Shown in pieces: positions 1 through 10,306 of a stretch of 64,000 nucleotides of DNA (position 1 is the stretch's first letter; each line of letters starts with the position of its first letter). The position numbers were made by a program, and so were the translations under genes. The DNA is from Tritrichomonas musculus. Lineage: Eukaryota; Parabasalia; Tritrichomonadida; Tritrichomonadidae. The notes under the pieces are model-generated. The model was not told where the DNA came from. It saw only the letters and a list, made by a program, of their open reading frames with translations, and searched no databases. The stretch lies in the NCBI GenBank assembly GCA_039105265.1, contig JAPFFF010000009.1, positions 5,720,290-5,784,289 of the forward strand, read 5' to 3'.

Positions 1-188
1 ATATGTGATATGACATACTGCACTTTTATGATTGGTCTTATTGTTCAAATTGTTTATCATAACAAGCAGATGGAACCTTGTAGCAGAGCAAGCGACGAAC
101 CTGTTTAGTGGGGCATTTATGAAAAAAGCATATTTTTGTATTTTTTCTTATATCATTTACTGTATTTTTCATTTTTTGGAAAGTGTCG

Positions 189-226
189 GCTATGTAGCCA
201 TTTTTTTTTTCTTCTGGCTACATAGC
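189..226. repeat. Short hairpin around a T-rich loop
   Basis: GCTATGTAGCCA (189-200) and its exact reverse complement (215-226) flank a T-rich 14-base loop. It lies just left of a 122-bp tandem array in otherwise very A+T rich DNA. Whether it belongs to a mobile element end is unknown. Confidence 0.7.
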
Positions 227-316
227 GGGCACATAATCTTTTTTTTTTAAAAAAAAAAAAAAGAAAATGAAAATGAAATATTACAGTAAATGTTTTTATT
301 TGAAAAGGATGTGATA

Positions 317-706
317 AAAGATATTCCGGGGGAAGAATAGAGCACATTAATTTGTTTCGTCACGGTTTCCAAGAAAGTCGAGTTCAATATAATTCTGGTT
401 TCCATTGAAGACACAAGATATGACAAAAGGATGCGAGCAAAGATATTCCGGGGACAATACAGAGCACATTAATTTGTTTCGTCACGGTTTCCAAGAAAAT
501 CGAGTTCAATAACATTTCGGTTTCCATTGAAGACACAAGATATGACAAAAGGATGCGAGCAAAGATATTCCGGGGACAATACAGAGCACAGTAATTTGTT
601 TCGTCACGGTTTCCAAGAAAATTGAGTTCAATATAATTCTGGTTTCCACTGAAGACACAAGATATGACGAAAGGATGCGAGCAAAGATATTCCGGGGACA
701 ATATTT
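317..706. repeat. 122-bp tandem repeat, three units plus a partial fourth
   Basis: The phrase AAAGATATTCCGGGG starts at 317, 439, 561 and 683, exactly 122 bases apart. Units differ by a few substitutions. Each unit holds GTTTCGTCACGGTTTCC and is richer in G+C than the flanks. The fourth unit breaks off after about 24 bases. Frames that cross the array are open only because of the repeat and are not called as genes. Confidence 0.9.
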
Positions 707-829
707 TATAATTGATAAAGTTAGAATAAAAGCAAAAACATCTTATTAAGAATGTTTCCTATTTAAAACATAAAAATAAATTATTTGAACAAAAATAAAA
801 ATAGGTTTAAAAAAGAATAAAAATATGAA
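707..829. other. A+T-rich spacer
   Basis: Between the 122-bp array and the decayed MULE coding region. No gene or clear repeat seen. Confidence 0.5.
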
Positions 830-2697
830 TAATCAAATAAAATATGAATAAGAAAAAATGTAAAAAAAAAAATTATTAAAATCAATTAAAATAATCTTAC
901 TGAGATAAAAAAGGACAGTTTCTAACATCATGGCTTGTTTCTTTGTACACTGTCTTCCGCATAATACATTATGTGATGGATGGCAAAAAGCAGCACCTGA
1001 TTGAGCTATAGTTGGAGGCTTTCCTGTATTCCTTCTGACACTAAGGTTCTCCAAGTCGGTTAAGGCAGAATCAAAAATATTATCAACTTCTGAATTGTGA
1101 CCATACAAATTGGCGTATGGTTCTATTTGAGCGAGCAAATTTGTTCTGTTTTTGACATGAAGTGTTGGTGTTTCTGAAACTTGTATAGCGTTTGGTAAAG
1201 GCTGAAATGTATTAAAGTTTCGTAAAAATCTCTTATGTATTTGATTGAGATCAACCCAATAGCCATTTCAAATTGTGTTTCTGCATGGGATTGTATATGG
1301 ACTTTTGTTTGAACGTAAATGACACCAAACGCATAAATCAATTTCACTTTCTGATAAATATGCATTATATTCTGTCTCCAAATAATCGAGTAACAATCTC
1401 CCGCAAACTTTGAGTTGAGAAGGATGTATCAACGGAAAGTTTATAAATTTCATGGCTGTTTTAGTATAGGTAGAATAACTTTGAGTCTTAAAAACTCCAC
1501 AAAGATTGTTTAAATTATTAATAACGGTCGACAAATTTCCCCTTTCATGGCCGTAATTGCCCTTTAACAGACCAAATACGCCCTCAATTCTAGACGAATA
1601 AAAAGCATAAGAAACACCTTGTTGAATAAGGAACGAAGGAAGCCAATGATTTTAATTATCAATTAATTGATCTAAGCATTTAATACCGCATTCATTTTTC
1701 ATTTTAGATCTTCTGTGGATGAAATAATTTAAATAATCATCAGATTGAGAAGGATTTATTACTACATTATCAAAGCCGGTGATGATTTCATCATTACGGC
1801 TGAAATACAGTAATAAATCATTCCTAATATGATACAAACAAAAAACAATTATTGAATTTGGAAATAATAATGAAAGTGAATTGAATTGAGCTTGTAATCT
1901 GTCAACGATGAATATCCTGAATTGATGTCCACCGAATCCTAAAAAATCTTGGAAACAAGTTGAGAATGAATCTTCTGTTTTATTTGGTAGTATTGAGTAA
2001 GAGAGTAGCTGAGTATGTCCTTCTTGATCGATAACGGCTATGTCCATAAAGGTTTGTCATAGCTGCGTCATCAATTATGGCGACATCGTCAGAATAATTT
2101 GAATTAAAAATTTCTGCCTTCTTCAATTGTTGGCCTCCTCATATTATAAAACAAATTGCTTCCGCATTCAATATCTAAATTAGATCTTATTCTTCCGGGC
2201 GGTACTCCAAGTTGAGTTTGAAATCTTATTTGATCGCATTGAGTTTCAGAACAGCATTTGCGATGAGCCTGCACCAAATGATTGTCGAGTAGGTGATTAT
2301 GTTGAACCAAAACACTCTCCTGCATATTGAAAGTAAAGTAATGTATATCATTGAAATTTGTAAATATATTGAAAACTAATTCCGCATTGCATCCATCTTG
2401 AGCAAAAGTGCATAAATATATAACTGTATGACGAATTTGGCTTGTCAAATATGCTGAGAATGGGCAAAAACTTTTTTGAGTTATATTATGAACAAATTGA
2501 GTTAATGACTCATACGATTTATCATCAATATCACATGGGAAACAAGTATTGTTAATTTTGGAACATGATAACACGATTTTATTCATATGGAAACAAATAA
2601 ACTGTTTCCCCACTTTTTGAATAGATGGTTTTTGAGAGCATAAACCATTCAAAAAGTCGATAAACGAAAAAAACGATTCTCCAATTTTTATTCTCAA
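830..2697 (-). pseudogene. MULE-type transposase, frameshifted
   Basis: Coding sequence read leftward in several frames. The N-terminal part (2697-2104) is rich in Cys and His and resembles the zinc-binding front of MULE transposases. It passes through a frameshift near 2100 into the MULE catalytic domain: a first Asp region (IIDDAAMTN, near 2070), then MDIAVIDQEGH, IVDRLQAQF and a FPNS...CLYHIRNDL block (2047-1652), which is the D...D...C-x2-H signature region. Further fragments at 1534-1268 and 1138-833 carry the C-terminal part, including RRNTGKPPTIAQSG. There are at least three frame slips and no ATG at the expected start, so it is not functional. The family is recognised by motif, not by alignment. 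Confidence 0.65.
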
Positions 2698-3149
2698 ATG
2701 AATTCGAATAATATGTTTATATCTTTTTATTAAATAGAGTAATTAAAAAAATATCATATAATAATACTTATATATATACTCAATTTATATATAATAATTA
2801 TTTTGATAAATTATTAAACCCAAAATAAATCGTTACTCAGAAATATTATATATTGAATTATCTTTTTATTCCTACGATGAGTATTCTTTATTTATTCTTA
2901 TTGAAATTAATATACATATTTTTATAACTATGTTAATTATGGATTACTGAATGTATTTCTATGTGTCAAAAAACACTTAATTGTGTAAAAAATCTTGAAA
3001 TAAAAGATTATTAATAGATATTTTATTCAATATATATTTTAAGTTCCATTATGTATTTTATATTATATAAATATATTTAAAAATATTTTATATTTATTTG
3101 TATATCTTCATTTTTTTTAACAAAAAAATTGAGGCAAAAATTCCCCTTT
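830..3149 (-). mobile_element. Decayed Mutator-like element (MULE), left end not found
   Basis: The element comprises a broken leftward transposase (830-2697) and a right terminal region (2698-3149) ending in AATTCCCCTTT. This terminal region matches the right portion of the two 1306-bp elements at 43687-44992 and 46456-47761, starting within a few bases of the transposase N-terminus. Relative to those copies it lacks about 650 bases in the middle of the terminal region. The matching left end (AAAGGGGAA) was not found in the window, so the left boundary is only the end of recognisable coding sequence. Superfamily is from the transposase; the 8-bp duplications seen for the related copies fit MULEs (usually 8-11 bp). 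Confidence 0.6.
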
Positions 3150-3663
3150 TTTAAGGTAAATTGAATTAGAAATGTGAAATAAAAAATATAATAAAGACAT
3201 TCAATTAAAAAATCCATTCCCTTTCATGACATGATAGACAATTTTTTCCCAAAAATTAATTTTCGATTATTTAGCAAATTATCTACAAAATGATAATATT
3301 TTTATTAAAAAATATTAAAGTTTTAAAAATGTGTCACTTTTTTTACGGTTGAATCCCCTATTGACGATTAAATTGATAGATATGATTAACAAGAAAATGG
3401 TTATATTATATTCTTTGTGATATGAAAATAGTTTGATGATTTATGAAATATGCTTTAACTGCATTAAAAAATAATCATAAATACTATTACAGAAAACCAT
3501 AAAAACGATTTTTCATATTGTTTTCTTCACAAATTGTTTTTTCACCTTTTAACATATAGGTCAATTGAATCATTTGTATTGTTAATAATTCAAAAATTTC
3601 AAAAAGCTTTGAAATTTTAATTGATTTGTTTTTATTGTAATTTACAATTTATACAAAACCAGA
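3150..3663. other. Intergenic region upstream of the lyase fusion gene
   Basis: A+T rich, with no open frame or repeat I can support. It must hold the upstream regulatory sequence of the gene at 3674. Confidence 0.5.
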
Positions 3664-3668
3664 TCACT
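3664..3668 (+). promoter_or_regulatory. Trichomonad initiator (Inr), TCACT
   Basis: TCACT fits the trichomonad Inr TCA(+1)-pyrimidine-A/T. Transcription from the A at 3666 would give an 8-base leader before the ATG at 3674, the usual leader length in these organisms. This supports the chosen start. Confidence 0.6.
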
Positions 3669-3673
3669 CTACG

Positions 3674-5155
3674 ATGCAGCATTCTCCAATTATCGACATA
3701 TCATCATCTGAAATCAGCATTGTTATATCAAGTGATAGAACAGCTACAGTTGAGTTAAAAAAAGCTAGCGAACCAGGTTTTTTTAAACCAACACTCGAAT
3801 TATTCCTTTCTCGCCTTGAAGAATCAAGTATCCTTAACATTTTAATAGGTGTTGCAGCTGGTATACGTCATATTCATGAACGTGGATATGCGCACATGCA
3901 ACTCAATTCTAGGAATGTTCTCATTTTAAATGATAATACGTTTGCTATCACCAACCTTTCAAATTCGCACCCGATTCCAAGTGAATCATCAGATGATGCT
4001 AAAAATGATGTTTATTCTTTTGCCCAATTAATGAACGAACTGTTCAATAAAACTCCTGAAAAAATTACAAGTTCAACGCAAGTTCCTTCAATGTTTATTC
4101 ATTTGTTTAAAGCTTGTTCAAATATGAAACCCGAACAACGTCCAACATTTGCTCAAATTCTTGACGAACTTCAATCAATTGGAGCTCCAAAAAGCATTCC
4201 TAATTCCACTGTTTATAGACCAAATCTTCGTTTAACAACAGATTTATCAAAATTCGAAGGAGTTATTCCAGCTTTTTATGCTTGCTATAACGACAATGGC
4301 GATATTGATACAAATCGAGTTAAGCAGCTTACACGATATTTAATTGATGCTGGTGTTAAAGGATTATATGTAGGAGGTTCTTCTGGTGAATGTATTTACC
4401 AATCAGTTGCAGAAAGAAAGAAACTGCTTGAAGCAGTTCAACAAGAAAATAACCATGAAGTTACGATTATTGCTCATGTTGCTTGTAATAGTCTTTTTGA
4501 AAGTCAAGAGCTTGCTCGTCATGCTGAATCTCTGGAAGTTGATGCTATTGCATCAATTCCACCAATTTATTTCCATCTTCCAGATTATGGAATTGCAGAA
4601 TATTGGAATGGAATCTCACAAGCCGCTCCGCATACACCATTTATAATTTATAATATACCTCAATTAGCTGGTGTTTCGCTCACAACATCACTTCTCAAAA
4701 CAATGCTCAAAAATCCAAATGTAATCGGAGTTAAGAACTCCTCAGAAGCCACTCAAGATATTCAAATGTGGAAAGACGCAGGAGAAGGCAGATTAATTGT
4801 TTTCAACGGTCCTGATGAACAACTTGTTTCAGGTTTAATAATTGGCGCAGGAGGATGCATTGGTGGTACATATGCAGCATATCCAGAGCTTGTTATTAAA
4901 GCATTTAACTTAGTTAGGTCAGGTGACAATAAACTTGCTCGTGAAATCCAAAATACAATTTGTAAGATTATTTATAAGATGGGAGAGGCCAAAGGTAACT
5001 TATATTCAGTTTTGAAAGAGGTTATTAAGAGAAGAACTGGCGTTAATTGTGGCGGTGTTCGTTCTCCACTTTCAAACCTCTTTGAATCTGATGAAACTGT
5101 TGTTGCAGCGGCAAGATCAATGATTGATGAGGCCTACGCGAAATACATTTCATAA
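3674..5155 (+). CDS. Pseudokinase C-lobe fused to N-acetylneuraminate lyase
   Basis: 493 residues. Residues about 190-493 are a complete N-acetylneuraminate lyase / DHDPS-family TIM barrel, which reversibly splits sialic acid into N-acetylmannosamine and pyruvate. Visible landmarks are GGSSGE (234-239), the YNIP tyrosine Y326, the Schiff-base lysine K354 in IGVKNSS, and IGGTY (396-400). Residues about 45-172 look like the C-lobe of a protein kinase: YAHMQLNSRN (72-81) replaces the HRD-LK-N loop with Gln for the catalytic Asp and Asn for the Lys, NLS (94-96) stands where DFG should be, and DVYSF (112-116) and PEQRPTF (153-159) match the conserved C-lobe blocks. There is no glycine loop or VAIK lysine, so kinase activity is not expected. 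The lyase of T. vaginalis is a published case of transfer from Pasteurellaceae-like bacteria. The join is in one uninterrupted frame; whether the front part regulates or anchors the enzyme is unknown. Confidence 0.9.
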   Translation: MQHSPIIDISSSEISIVISSDRTATVELKKASEPGFFKPTLELFLSRLEESSILNILIGVAAGIRHIHERGYAHMQLNSRNVLILNDNTFAITNLSNSHPIPSESSDDAKNDVYSFAQLMNELFNKTPEKITSSTQVPSMFIHLFKACSNMKPEQRPTFAQILDELQSIGAPKSIPNSTVYRPNLRLTTDLSKFEGVIPAFYACYNDNGDIDTNRVKQLTRYLIDAGVKGLYVGGSSGECIYQSVAERKKLLEAVQQENNHEVTIIAHVACNSLFESQELARHAESLEVDAIASIPPIYFHLPDYGIAEYWNGISQAAPHTPFIIYNIPQLAGVSLTTSLLKTMLKNPNVIGVKNSSEATQDIQMWKDAGEGRLIVFNGPDEQLVSGLIIGAGGCIGGTYAAYPELVIKAFNLVRSGDNKLAREIQNTICKIIYKMGEAKGNLYSVLKEVIKRRTGVNCGGVRSPLSNLFESDETVVAAARSMIDEAYAKYIS

Positions 5156-5353
5156 TATTCTTTCTATTAATTTTGGAACATAATAAAAGTAAATAGTCAT
5201 TACATATATTAGACTGATTTTATTATATATATTATAAAAGCATGCAAAAGAATTTGTATTATTAATATAGTAATAAATATCTTTTTATAAAAGCATTCTA
5301 ACATTTCTATTTACACATTAAGTAGCAATTATGAAAACAATTGGCGATAATAC

Positions 5354-6265
5354 TTATTTTAATTGTTTATAAATATCAGTTGTAGAATATGATTCATCTA
5401 GCTCGTTGTTTTCAACATAATCATTTAAACTTGATATTTGGTTTTGGATAAATGCTTTATCATTTGGAGTAAATATATCATCAACTACAGGACGTGATTG
5501 TTGTTGCTGAGTATTTTGATTTGAATTGTTATTATTCACTGAGTTTTGGCTTGTATTATTATTTTCAACTGAACTTGATCCAGTTCCAATGTTTGGTTGA
5601 TTGGCATTGTTTGTATTTGAACTATTATTATCAACTTCTACGCGATTATTATTTGTCACGAAACGAGTATTTTGAAGTGACTGGATTTTGTTAACAGTAT
5701 TTAGCAAATATTGTCTAGTATCAGTAGCATATTTCTGTATCGATTCGTTTATTTCTGTAGAATTCGATTGCGTTAAGGTTACTTGTAATTGGGCTGCAGA
5801 GTTGAGTAGAATAGCGATATTATGTTGAATCTGGCTAAGTTCACGTTTAAAGTCAGTAACAGAATTATGTGGAAGAGGGGGGAGAGCAGGTGTTTGTGGA
5901 AGCATATTTGGCTCTGCTTGTTGATTACTATTAGATGGTATACTGGTTGGAGGGGGATTCAAATTTCTTGGTGGAGGCGGTGGGTCTTCGGTATTGTTAT
6001 TGCTTTTTTGTCCTCCTTTTGAACAGTGAACAATAATTGTATGGCCATCTTCAATTTTGTAGGTTGAAAGTTTTTCAGTATTTTGTAGAGATCTCCCTCT
6101 GAATATTAACCGAATGGATTCGAGCGGAAATTGAGTAAATTCTGCGACTTTTTCTTTAAGTGATAAAATTGACGTGCTCAAAGGAATTGTTAGTTCATGA
6201 AGAACTTCGCTTCCAAGAACTTTGATTTTGATAGTAACTGTTTTCGCTTCGTCTGTGGTTGCCAT
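5354..6265 (-). CDS. Ubiquitin-like domain protein with low-complexity tail
   Basis: 303 residues. Residues about 9-83 form a ubiquitin-like fold: TVTIKIKVLG at the start, IFRGRSLQNTEKLSTYKI in the position of ubiquitin's IFAGKQL segment, then DGHTIIVHC. A Gly-Gly follows at 84-85 but the chain continues, so it is a built-in domain rather than a conjugated modifier. A proline-rich stretch (94-108) and a long Asn/Gln-rich region (about 180-260) follow, and the last 45 residues are more ordinary and acidic. The layout resembles BAG6/ubiquilin-type proteins that link clients to the proteasome or chaperones, but no BAG, UBA or STI1 domain is recognised. The ATG at 6265 is the first in frame. A TCATT Inr-like site on this strand lies about 40 bases upstream, which is far for this group. 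Confidence 0.75.
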   Translation of the reverse strand: MATTDEAKTVTIKIKVLGSEVLHELTIPLSTSILSLKEKVAEFTQFPLESIRLIFRGRSLQNTEKLSTYKIEDGHTIIVHCSKGGQKSNNNTEDPPPPPRNLNPPPTSIPSNSNQQAEPNMLPQTPALPPLPHNSVTDFKRELSQIQHNIAILLNSAAQLQVTLTQSNSTEINESIQKYATDTRQYLLNTVNKIQSLQNTRFVTNNNRVEVDNNSSNTNNANQPNIGTGSSSVENNNTSQNSVNNNNSNQNTQQQQSRPVVDDIFTPNDKAFIQNQISSLNDYVENNELDESYSTTDIYKQLK

Positions 6266-6423
6266 ATTTAATCAAATTTAAAAATATATCCAGCCAAATA
6301 AAGAATGAAAATCCAATATTAACCGTATTTTTATTTATTAAAATATCTTTTTTAAAAAAGAATCTATGAGCCTGATAAATAGATGTAAAGCAAATATTAA
6401 AAAAATTGTTTTAATATATTTAT

Positions 6424-7062
6424 TTAAATAAATGTCGCTATATAATATATTATTGAAACAATCAAAATAACAACTGTTGGTCTTCCATATGTTCGCCAAA
6501 GATGCATTCTATTTAAATCTGTTGAATTTTTTTGAAACATTCCAGCTGAATTACTGAGATCTTGTGAGAGCCTTTCAACATCACCTAGTTTTTCACCGGT
6601 AACAAGTGCAGATTTGACATTGTTTGCCATTGTTTGATGAACATTGTTTAAATCCTGTTGAAGTAATTGCATATTATTATATTGAATATTTCTGATATAT
6701 TTTGATCGTATATCTTCTATCTCTTTATGAAAGTCGATAAAGCAGTATTCTTTACTAGCTCCATCAATTTCTTGCTGTGAATATTTACTTAAGAAAGTAA
6801 TATTAACTTCAGCTAAGAAATCTAGAGCTTCTTTACGCAAATCGGGGGTAGTTACGCAAGCTGATATAATCGGTGGTGAAACAGATATATGGAAAAGTTG
6901 ATCTTGCATCGGCATTGACAACGCTGTTCTATTTCGATTTGAATAATCTTTTAAAAAGTTTCGAACAAGTGGAGTAAAATTTGTAGCCACAGGGTTGTCA
7001 TCAACTGATGAGGTAAATAATAATTTATCTGATAATCTACTAACAATTGCAAAGTAAATCAT
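6424..7062 (-). CDS. Longin-type R-SNARE-like protein (VAMP7/Sec22-like), zero-layer Thr
   Basis: 212 residues with a C-terminal membrane anchor (about 195-212), expected to face the cytosol on endomembrane vesicles and drive fusion. Residues 1-120 look like a longin domain (MIYFAIVSRLSDKLLF start, DLRKEALDFLAEV helix). A SNARE helix spans about 132-187. Aligned by eye with VAMP7 and Sec22, the block VTGEKLGDVE (154-163) matches the segment that normally reads Q-R-G-E, which puts Thr155 at the ionic zero layer instead of Arg. The frame is intact and length is normal for a longin SNARE. The ATG at 7062 gives the typical longin N-terminus. It could act as a non-canonical SNARE or a regulatory one. 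The neighbouring ubiquitin-like gene is on the same strand 158 bases downstream, but there is no sign of shared transcription. Confidence 0.8.
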   Translation of the reverse strand: MIYFAIVSRLSDKLLFTSSVDDNPVATNFTPLVRNFLKDYSNRNRTALSMPMQDQLFHISVSPPIISACVTTPDLRKEALDFLAEVNITFLSKYSQQEIDGASKEYCFIDFHKEIEDIRSKYIRNIQYNNMQLLQQDLNNVHQTMANNVKSALVTGEKLGDVERLSQDLSNSAGMFQKNSTDLNRMHLWRTYGRPTVVILIVSIIYYIATFI

Positions 7063-8678
7063 TTATAATTGAATAAAAAGCTATATTATCTGACCAATTA
7101 CTTTATTAAACACATTTTTATTTTCAATTGGATTTAACATTTTTTCATCGGAGGTAAAAAGTTGCTTTTTTCAAGATCATTCTTTTTTTAAAACATTAAA
7201 ATTAGGCTTGAACAAGATTGTGTTGGTCTCGAAAAAAGTGTATGATTGATTATTTTTGCTTTTACAAATAATAAATTCACAGATATTTGGAGATAATATG
7301 ATTGAAAATAAAAATCAAAACTCTTCTGACAGTACTTCTTTATCTTGTCTTTGATACATAAGAGAAATATTTTTATTTCAATAAGTATGCTAGATCAAAA
7401 AAATTGTGATGATCATTTGGCTAAATACTAAATATTTGGAATTTTAAGAATAATTTGGCTTTAAAAAATCATTTTTATCAAATATTAAATGCATACCCAT
7501 TAGTAATATCAATTTTTTTGTTTAATTATTCTTAAAAAAATATATTTAAATAAAAATCTATTAGTTTTTTTTTTATTTTTTCGTTTTTCATATATATACT
7601 TATTAAATAATATTAATAAGATATATTTAAAACCATTGCTTATTATTTTATTAAGATATATTTATTTCATTTATAAAACCATTCTCAGAATTTTAATGGA
7701 AATATTTGTATATGATACCACAAATAATTGCGTGAGTTTCATTGAAAAACGATTGATCCTTCAGAAATATATTCTTTTTTTATATAAACAAATATGTAAT
7801 ATATTTCATATTTTTTATGTTATATGTGTACTAAATATATTACCCAATTTATTTTAATTGCATGATCAAATGAATAAAATATTGAAATAAAATAACATTT
7901 TTTAAATTAGAATTTGTTGAGTCTATTATTTTTATTATGATTGTTATTTTATTATTTTACAAGAAATTATGAATTATCCAAATTTAATAAAGTTCGAAAT
8001 ATTATCTTATTTCATAATTTGCAAACTCTTTGATATTTAATAAATATTATAATATAATATATATTTAACAAACATAATAACAAACATTTGTATTTTATTT
8101 GCAAATATATTCAAAAATATTTATAATGATTTATACGTTAATAGGAATTGAAAAAAAGTTTTATTCTCAGAATATTTGTGTAACCTCCCCGAGAAAACGA
8201 ACTTTTTTTCTAAAAATATAAAAGTACTTTATTTTAATTAATAAAATAATTTATCATAAACATATATCATATCTATTTTTATTTAAAGATATAAAATATT
8301 ATTGAATAATAGTATCATTGTATATTTTATTAAAAAGCAAAAGATATGTATATTATTGCAATTGATCTCTAAAAGTTAATAGCATGCTATATGATGATAA
8401 GATATGATAAAAATAGTATTTATTAAAATAAATTCAAATAAATAAATGAAATTCTCAAAATGAATATTATATTTTTTTTCTCCATCATCATCGACATTTG
8501 GTCCTTAATAATAATTGATTCAACTCATATCAGCAATAAAGAAATTATTTTCAAATTTTGAAAATATCTCAAAAAATGAAACCGAGGGTTTTTTTTTATT
8601 TTCACTAATAAACTGTTGATATATTTGTACTCACGTCCGTTTTATTAAACAAAATAAAATAAAATAGCAATCTTCTTG
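7063..8678. other. A+T-rich intergenic region without a recognised gene
   Basis: About 1.6 kb. A 73-residue frame at 7636-7857 is strongly biased to Ile/Phe/Tyr/Leu as expected from A+T richness and starts at a non-ATG or unsupported codon context; it is not called. A CTCCCCGAGAAAACGAAC patch near 8186 resembles part of the hairpin at 10882. Nothing else stands out. Confidence 0.5.
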
Positions 8679-9968
8679 TTATCGTAATCCAGGTGACACG
8701 TGTGGAACTACTTTCTTTGGCCGATATTCTTTTAATGATTTCGGAGCCGAAGGAACTCTAATCGCCACCATTGAAGTTTGTGCTCTTCTTGCTGTTTTAA
8801 TTTCTCTGTGAGCATCTTTTAATCCTTTTGTTTTAAAATTGTTCCACAATCTTTGCTTTTCTGTATTAGCCCAAATTCTCACGACATCTTCATCAGAAAT
8901 TTTGCTTTTTAAATCTTCTCGAACTGAATTAACTTCTTTATTTCCAGCAACAATCTTGAAATATTCAAAATCAAGTGCAATAAGAACTGTTTCGGCTGTT
9001 GTATGCATTTGATATGATGGATCAACTACTTCATATGCTGATGGATCTGCAAACATTGAACCCGGGCGTAGGTCGCCAATATGAACAGGATATAATCCAT
9101 CTGGAAAGTGAAGCTGAAGGGATTCGAAAGCAGCGCTTGTTTTTCTGAAGCTGTAATCGGTGAAATCAACAACTCTCATTAGTTTTAAACATCCTTCTTT
9201 AACAATATATATTGATCTACTTAAAGGTGATTTCTGTGTGATTTTTCTTCCAATTGGAACTGTGATTTCTTCTGAAAATGCATTTATAAGTAAGAGTTGA
9301 TCATTTCGAAGCCTTGGCAATGCTAAATGAATTAGAGATTGATTATTTGATAAAATGTTTGTGATACGAATAAGACTTTTTGTATTTTTAAGTGTCGTCT
9401 CAGGAAATTTCATTAATATTGTTTCGTTTGAAGTTCCAACAATTGTTGCTGATCGTCGTTTGTTAATATAATAAGCATGCTGGCCAAACACATCATTTTC
9501 TTTAAGTACTTTAATTCGCTTCAATTTATCAACAGTTACATCAAGATGCATTGAATCAATCAAATGAGTAAAATCAGTTGTATCAATTTCGTCAGAATCA
9601 AATAAGCAATCTTCTGCAATAAGAAAATATCTAATTATTACATCTACACTTCCGTCTATAATAAGATACCATCCATCAGGGATGTCACCTTCACGAAAAA
9701 GAATCGATGATTTTTTCAAAGAAATATATGTTGCGGTTTTTGATATTTGATCAATCAAGTCGGTTGTCTCAAACATATAAATGATATCTTTATTGAACAA
9801 AAGATAGCGAAATAAGATTTGTTGTTGGTGATATGTTCTTTCAGATGGTGAAATAAAAAGTGCGTCAATAACATCAGTTATTAGCGGAGGTCCTGGTGGT
9901 GGTGGATGAAATGCTTTGCTTATAATTAATTTTTGAGTTTTATTTCTTCTTTGATTTTTAGTTATCAT
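8679..9968 (-). CDS. Protein with two cyclic-nucleotide-binding-like domains
   Basis: 429 residues from the first ATG in frame (9968); the frame is open 23 codons further upstream but only from a TTG. After a proline-rich patch (HPPPPGPP, about 21-28), the first CNB-like fold runs from about 70 to 195: ILFREGDIPDGWYLIIDGSVDV is the usual beta roll, and FGQHAYYINKRRSATIV (about 161-177) sits at the phosphate-binding cassette, keeping Arg but with Gln-His where Gly-Glu-Leu is typical. A second CNB-like fold (about 215-345) has IYIVKEGCLKLMRV and GSMFADPSAY and lacks the cassette arginine. There is no kinase, channel or DNA-binding domain. It is comparable to CNBD-type proteins of unknown function. 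Ligand binding by the first domain is possible, by the second unlikely. Confidence 0.8.
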   Translation of the reverse strand: MITKNQRRNKTQKLIISKAFHPPPPGPPLITDVIDALFISPSERTYHQQQILFRYLLFNKDIIYMFETTDLIDQISKTATYISLKKSSILFREGDIPDGWYLIIDGSVDVIIRYFLIAEDCLFDSDEIDTTDFTHLIDSMHLDVTVDKLKRIKVLKENDVFGQHAYYINKRRSATIVGTSNETILMKFPETTLKNTKSLIRITNILSNNQSLIHLALPRLRNDQLLLINAFSEEITVPIGRKITQKSPLSRSIYIVKEGCLKLMRVVDFTDYSFRKTSAAFESLQLHFPDGLYPVHIGDLRPGSMFADPSAYEVVDPSYQMHTTAETVLIALDFEYFKIVAGNKEVNSVREDLKSKISDEDVVRIWANTEKQRLWNNFKTKGLKDAHREIKTARRAQTSMVAIRVPSAPKSLKEYRPKKVVPHVSPGLR

Positions 9969-10306
9969 TAAATATATGTGTATAGTAACGAAAATAACGT
10001 ATTTTGGATTTTTCAATATTTTGAAAATATCCACCAAATTATTTATTTTTTTACATTGTTCTTTTATAAATATTTATTAATATCGCAATTAGGCTCTAAT
10101 ATTTTAATTTTAAAGGGAGATTTTGAACTTTTTTAATATTATTATAATTAGAATATCTTTTCTATCTAACATTATTTGAGAAAGAATTAATAAATATAAT
10201 ACCTTATTCTGTATCATATATTGATATTAGCATGCTCCTGAGGTATATATTTAAAAATGAACTAAAATTTAAGGAATTTAAAAAAAAAAATTAGTTTTTG
10301 GGATAA
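9969..10306. other. Intergenic, upstream of the CNB gene
   Basis: A+T rich. No Inr, M3 or M5 match within 80 bases of the ATG at 9968. Nothing else seen. Confidence 0.45.

Noticed and set aside
32-701. Open frames over the first 700 bases on both strands
   Set aside because: They start at non-ATG codons or run through the 122-bp tandem repeat and A/T runs; composition is repeat-driven.
317-706. CRISPR array
   Set aside because: Units are 122 bases with no alternating spacer, and the setting is eukaryotic.
7636-7857. 73-codon frame
   Set aside because: Composition dominated by Ile, Leu, Phe and Tyr as expected from A+T-rich DNA; no domain or promoter.
9969-10037. N-terminal extension of the CNB protein
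   Set aside because: The extra 23 codons begin with TTG; the first ATG is at 9968.
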